This document shows positions 61,216-64,000 of a DNA stretch of 64,000 nucleotides, piece after piece. Each line of letters begins with the position of its first letter. Position 1 is the first letter of the stretch. Under the pieces are notes generated by a model. The model saw only the letters and a list, made by a program, of their open reading frames with translations, was not told where the DNA came from and did not search any database. Position numbers and translations under genes: made by a program. This stretch comes from Lactiplantibacillus daowaiensis (GTDB lineage Bacteria > Bacillota > Bacilli > Lactobacillales > Lactobacillaceae): positions 38,252-102,251 of the forward strand of contig NZ_BJDJ01000010.1 in the NCBI RefSeq assembly GCF_005405085.1. Direction: 5' to 3'.

Positions 61216-61995
61216 CTAATTTTTTGGTAAATCACCTAAATTCCACGTCACTGTCGTATCATAACCTTGTGACTTAGCCTGATTAGCTGGGATATTCAAC
61301 TTAATATCACTTGGATCAACTTGTGCGATCGTCAAACCAGCACCTTTATTCATTGGGGCAGTTAATAGCGGCGTACTACTGGCTGCTAAAGCATTGGTTA
61401 CTTTTGATAAATTGACACCATTGGTCTCACTAGTTTTGAGCGGTGTACTAACTGAGCCATTATTAACCGATAAGGTCGCACCATCGATCGTCGTGCCATC
61501 AGTACCTTTTAACGGTTCACCATTAACTGATAGTTGCCAGCCAGCATTGGTCCCACGAACATCCGAAACTTCAACCACGGCTTTTCCATTCAAAAGTGCA
61601 TCGGTATTGGCATTATTATCACGCTTATTAGGATCTTGATAATTAGCTGGATAGCTTTGATCATGCAAGATATCCAGTGGATGACTCCCAAAATCCAACA
61701 CATTCGTAATATAAACTAACGAAAGACCGCCACCGGCTTGCGCCCCATTATTAGCAATCGTTGTCGTATCATTATCTGGATGTGCAGGGTCAATTGGATT
61801 AATGTTTTTATCGCCTTGTGTAAAACTCGCATGTACCGTTGTTTTACCACTACGGTTTTCACTAGCCGGTGCCGAACCACTATCCGAAGACGCATCTGGA
61901 CTAGGCGTCGTATCCGCCGCATGACTCTTAACTGGCGCACTCAAACTCAACAACAAGGCACTGCTCAATAATACGGCTTTCAATAACTTTGACAT
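61216..61995 (-). CDS. WxL-domain surface protein, small (CscB-like)
   Basis: 259 residues from the ATG at 61995, 10 nt after AAGGAGG. Signal peptide ending SHAAD (~28), an acidic Ser/Asp linker, then a WxL domain (~90-259). The domain carries LSVNGEPLKGTDGTTIDGA and the terminal motif YDTTVTWNLGDLP. First gene of the csc locus. The 130-bp upstream DNA is AT-rich with no obvious promoter pair that I would defend. Confidence 0.87.
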   Translation of the reverse strand: MSKLLKAVLLSSALLLSLSAPVKSHAADTTPSPDASSDSGSAPASENRSGKTTVHASFTQGDKNINPIDPAHPDNDTTTIANNGAQAGGGLSLVYITNVLDFGSHPLDILHDQSYPANYQDPNKRDNNANTDALLNGKAVVEVSDVRGTNAGWQLSVNGEPLKGTDGTTIDGATLSVNNGSVSTPLKTSETNGVNLSKVTNALAASSTPLLTAPMNKGAGLTIAQVDPSDIKLNIPANQAKSQGYDTTVTWNLGDLPKN

Positions 61996-62269
61996 TTTTA
62001 AACATCCTCCTTTTGATATGCCGTAAATATAGTTTATCGCGTTACTGTTTAATCGTAAAACATTTACCAGACGACACTTATCGTTACATAACATAATGTT
62101 TTATATCCGTTGATTTATATTTTTATACCCTTGTAACAACAAGGTTCACGTCAGCTTATTTAACTTTATTTTGACTTATTTTTATTTATAAAAGTTTGAT
62201 AAAATTTATCTTTGTATAACCTAATCATATCAGTTACTAGTGGCCGCTAGTCATTATATCTAGCAAAAA

Positions 62270-62295
62270 GCCGCATCACCCGAAGGTCATGCGGC
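62270..62295 (-). terminator. Terminator of the FtsX-type permease gene
   Basis: GCCGCAT-ACC / GGT-ATGCGGC stem, loop TTCG on the minus strand, followed by TTTTTGC. Confidence 0.88.
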
Positions 62296-62310
62296 ACATT
62301 GTCGCTAACA

Positions 62311-63909
62311 CTATTCAGAACGTAACGCAGTTGCTGCATCTTTTTTCGCAGCCATCCGTGCTGGAATATGGCCACCCAGAACGGTCAAAACAGTACTAAT
62401 AATAATTAAAATCAGCCCATGCATTGGATTGAGCTGGGCCACATTTTTCAACCCGGTAATATTACTGAGCACTGCATTGGTTGGGAAAGTCAACGCCCAA
62501 GCAATCAAGACCCCTAAGCAACCTGATGCGACCCCAAGAATGGTTGTTTCAGCATCAAATACGCGGGTAATATCTTTCTTCCGCGCCCCTAAAGCTTTCA
62601 AAATTCCAATTTCTTTAGTCCGTTCCAGAACCGAGGTGTAGGTGATGATTGCAATCATAATCATACTTGTCACCAATGAGATGCCCGCAAATGCAATCAA
62701 GACATACGTGATTGCGTCCATCAAACTCCCAGTTAACGTGGACACTGTCCCGGCCAAGTCCGTGTAAATCACCTTGTTAGCTTTGGACTTACCCTTGTTA
62801 TATTTATCCAAATATTTCAATACTTTATCTTTGTTCTTAAAACTATTCGGATAAATCAAAATACTAGCTGGTGTTGTTGAACCACCTAAATAACTAATCA
62901 GGCTGGTCTTTGTATCACTATCCACCTTAGCCCCAGTCATGACATTGCTGTCACTCTTTTTCTGAGCTTTGACAATCTTGGACGCTTTATTAGCTTGAAT
63001 GACATTCTTCGACAGTTGATCACTATAAGCAATCCCAGTCGCCAAGACATTTTCAGAATCCTTATTCTTGGCTTTTAAAATCCCCACAATTTTAATGGTT
63101 TGATTGTCAGCCTTTTGATACAAACTAGTCGTCAACTTATTTGGCAAGTAATTCCCAGTTGGCAGGCTTTGGTAATAGTCATTATTCGTGACCAACTTAA
63201 CGGTCGTGCCAACTACTTTGGCGTAGGTCAGATTTTGATTACTTTTAACATCAAACCCTAAATTTTTCAAAGCATTGATGTTCGTATTACGCTTACGATC
63301 CGTAATTAAAACAACTTCATTAGCCTTCGTTGGCAACTTCCCATTTAAAACCGTATAGTGCTTCTTCAAGAAACTATTTTTACTCGTTTCAGCACTGGGA
63401 TAAACGGAAGTCCCGACACCGGTCATACTAGCCATTGCGGCTGAAGCACTGTTACTGTTCTTACTATTTTGATTTGAAAATGACACCGTTTTGACTTTGC
63501 CATCGACTTTGCGAATCAAATTCATCCCGGTTGAATACGTATAGGTCACGTTTTTGCTCAACTTAGGATCCAAATTTTTGATATAAGTCAAATACGATGT
63601 CGTGAGTTTATTCGTATGGGTGGCTTGGTCAGCCTGGCTGGTCTTCGCTTTAATTTGACCAGTCTTAGCCACCGTAGTGGTATCTTTAGTGCCGGTTGAA
63701 CTCGAAACGGTCTGCGAAATCGTAATCGGCATTTGCGCTAATGTGTTACTTTGCGTCTTATCAATTTGCTTTTGGAAGCCATTCGACAGAGCCAACACAA
63801 TCGCAATCCCAATAATCCCAATACTAGAGGCAAACGCGGTCAACGCGGTCCGGCCCTTTTTAGTCTTGATATTCGTAAATGACAACTTCAGCGCGGTCCA
63901 AAAAGTCAT
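62311..63909 (-). CDS. ABC transporter permease, FtsX/MacB type (start uncertain)
   Basis: 532 residues from the ATG at 63909 (MTFWTALKLSFTNIKTKKGR). A first helix (~20-45) is followed by a large extracellular MacB-type domain (~45-390), three helices near ~405-530 and FtsX-type EIGILKALGARKKDITRVF. It works with a separate or fused ATPase, which is not in the window and could lie beyond the right edge. The frame stays open to the window end and no convincing ribosome site precedes the ATG, so this may be the C-terminal half of an ATPase-permease fusion. Confidence 0.75.
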   Translation of the reverse strand: MTFWTALKLSFTNIKTKKGRTALTAFASSIGIIGIAIVLALSNGFQKQIDKTQSNTLAQMPITISQTVSSSTGTKDTTTVAKTGQIKAKTSQADQATHTNKLTTSYLTYIKNLDPKLSKNVTYTYSTGMNLIRKVDGKVKTVSFSNQNSKNSNSASAAMASMTGVGTSVYPSAETSKNSFLKKHYTVLNGKLPTKANEVVLITDRKRNTNINALKNLGFDVKSNQNLTYAKVVGTTVKLVTNNDYYQSLPTGNYLPNKLTTSLYQKADNQTIKIVGILKAKNKDSENVLATGIAYSDQLSKNVIQANKASKIVKAQKKSDSNVMTGAKVDSDTKTSLISYLGGSTTPASILIYPNSFKNKDKVLKYLDKYNKGKSKANKVIYTDLAGTVSTLTGSLMDAITYVLIAFAGISLVTSMIMIAIITYTSVLERTKEIGILKALGARKKDITRVFDAETTILGVASGCLGVLIAWALTFPTNAVLSNITGLKNVAQLNPMHGLILIIISTVLTVLGGHIPARMAAKKDAATALRSE

Positions 63910-63941
63910 TTTAGTTTTCTTTAGGTAGATTGTAAAATTAA

Positions 63942-63958
63942 TCCGAACGCTGTTCGGA
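63942..63958. promoter_or_regulatory. Palindromic operator before the permease start
   Basis: TCCGAAC-GCT-GTTCGGA, perfect 7-bp arms, 33 nt upstream of the ATG. Looks like a TetR-type operator; the regulator is not in the window. Confidence 0.55.
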
Positions 63959-64000
63959 CAAAAAAGATCAGCTTCCTTTAAAATGGTGTTTACCACAAAC

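Noticed and set aside
63942..63958. LexA (SOS) box
   Set aside because: The CGAAC and GTTCG arms are three bases apart, whereas Gram-positive LexA boxes have four between them; a TetR-type site fits better.

Overview
The window looks like a chromosomal segment of a lactic acid bacterium of the Lactiplantibacillus plantarum group. The basis is gene content and style: mid-GC coding DNA, strong GGAGG ribosome sites, T-box leaders, WxL/DUF916/LPQTG cell-surface (csc-type) clusters, a LacS-GH42 lactose operon, a giant KxYKxGKxW-signal surface protein beside paired glycosyltransferases, and MetQNP and Liv-type amino-acid transporters. I saw no tRNA, rRNA, insertion sequence, prophage or CRISPR array. 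The species assignment is inference.

Layout. 1-984: the start of an AT-rich coiled-coil gene running off the left edge, probably foreign. 1.2-4.5 kb: an HxlR-type regulator, then a prolyl-aminopeptidase/OppA operon under a T-box whose specifier reads as ATC (Ile). 4.5-9.3 kb: two paralogous secreted proteins and a WxL/DUF916 pair. 9.4-12.6 kb: an OB-like small protein, an RpiR regulator and a divergent RpiA-like/Gfo-Idh-MocA operon with TGAAAT-N3-ATTTCA operators. 12.6-23.8 kb: two glycosyltransferases and a 2646-residue adhesin-like protein with about 20 Gly/Asn/Thr-rich repeats. 24.0-26.3 kb: pyroglutamyl peptidase with a DUF969/DUF979 membrane pair. 26.5-31.8 kb: lacS, lacA and a divergent LacI-type regulator, with a cre site. 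31.9-38.0 kb: two large secreted phosphatase-superfamily proteins in tandem. 38.3-43.4 kb: a DUF4886 protein, a MarR/ABC-exporter operon, and a LacI/HAD operon with a 16-bp perfect palindrome. 43.5-48.5 kb: a Met-T-box operon metQ-metN-metP-(PanE-like)-(MtnE-like aminotransferase). 48.6-52.1 kb: nitroreductase, VOC protein, and a second OppA plus thioredoxin-like gene under another T-box (probable Met). 52.2-57.8 kb: livJHMGF plus a CBS-ACT protein, preceded by a Leu-rich 32-codon leader peptide and a textbook antiterminator/terminator pair. 58.2-62.0 kb: a four-gene csc (WxL) cluster. 62.3 kb to the end: an FtsX/MacB-type permease whose upstream part lies at the right edge.

How the parts work together. 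Much of the window concerns amino-acid and peptide acquisition, controlled at the RNA level: three T-boxes and one leader-peptide attenuator each sense a specific charged tRNA or codon and switch on a peptide or amino-acid importer. The second theme is the cell surface: two WxL loci, two SH3-like secreted paralogs, the giant glycoprotein candidate and the tandem surface phosphatases. The best candidates for something undescribed are the leader-peptide attenuator in front of livJ with its CBS-ACT partner, the giant surface protein that lacks a recognisable sortase motif, the cohesin/dockerin-like tandem phosphatases, the RpiA-like gene with no canonical start codon, and the unknown coiled-coil gene at the left edge.
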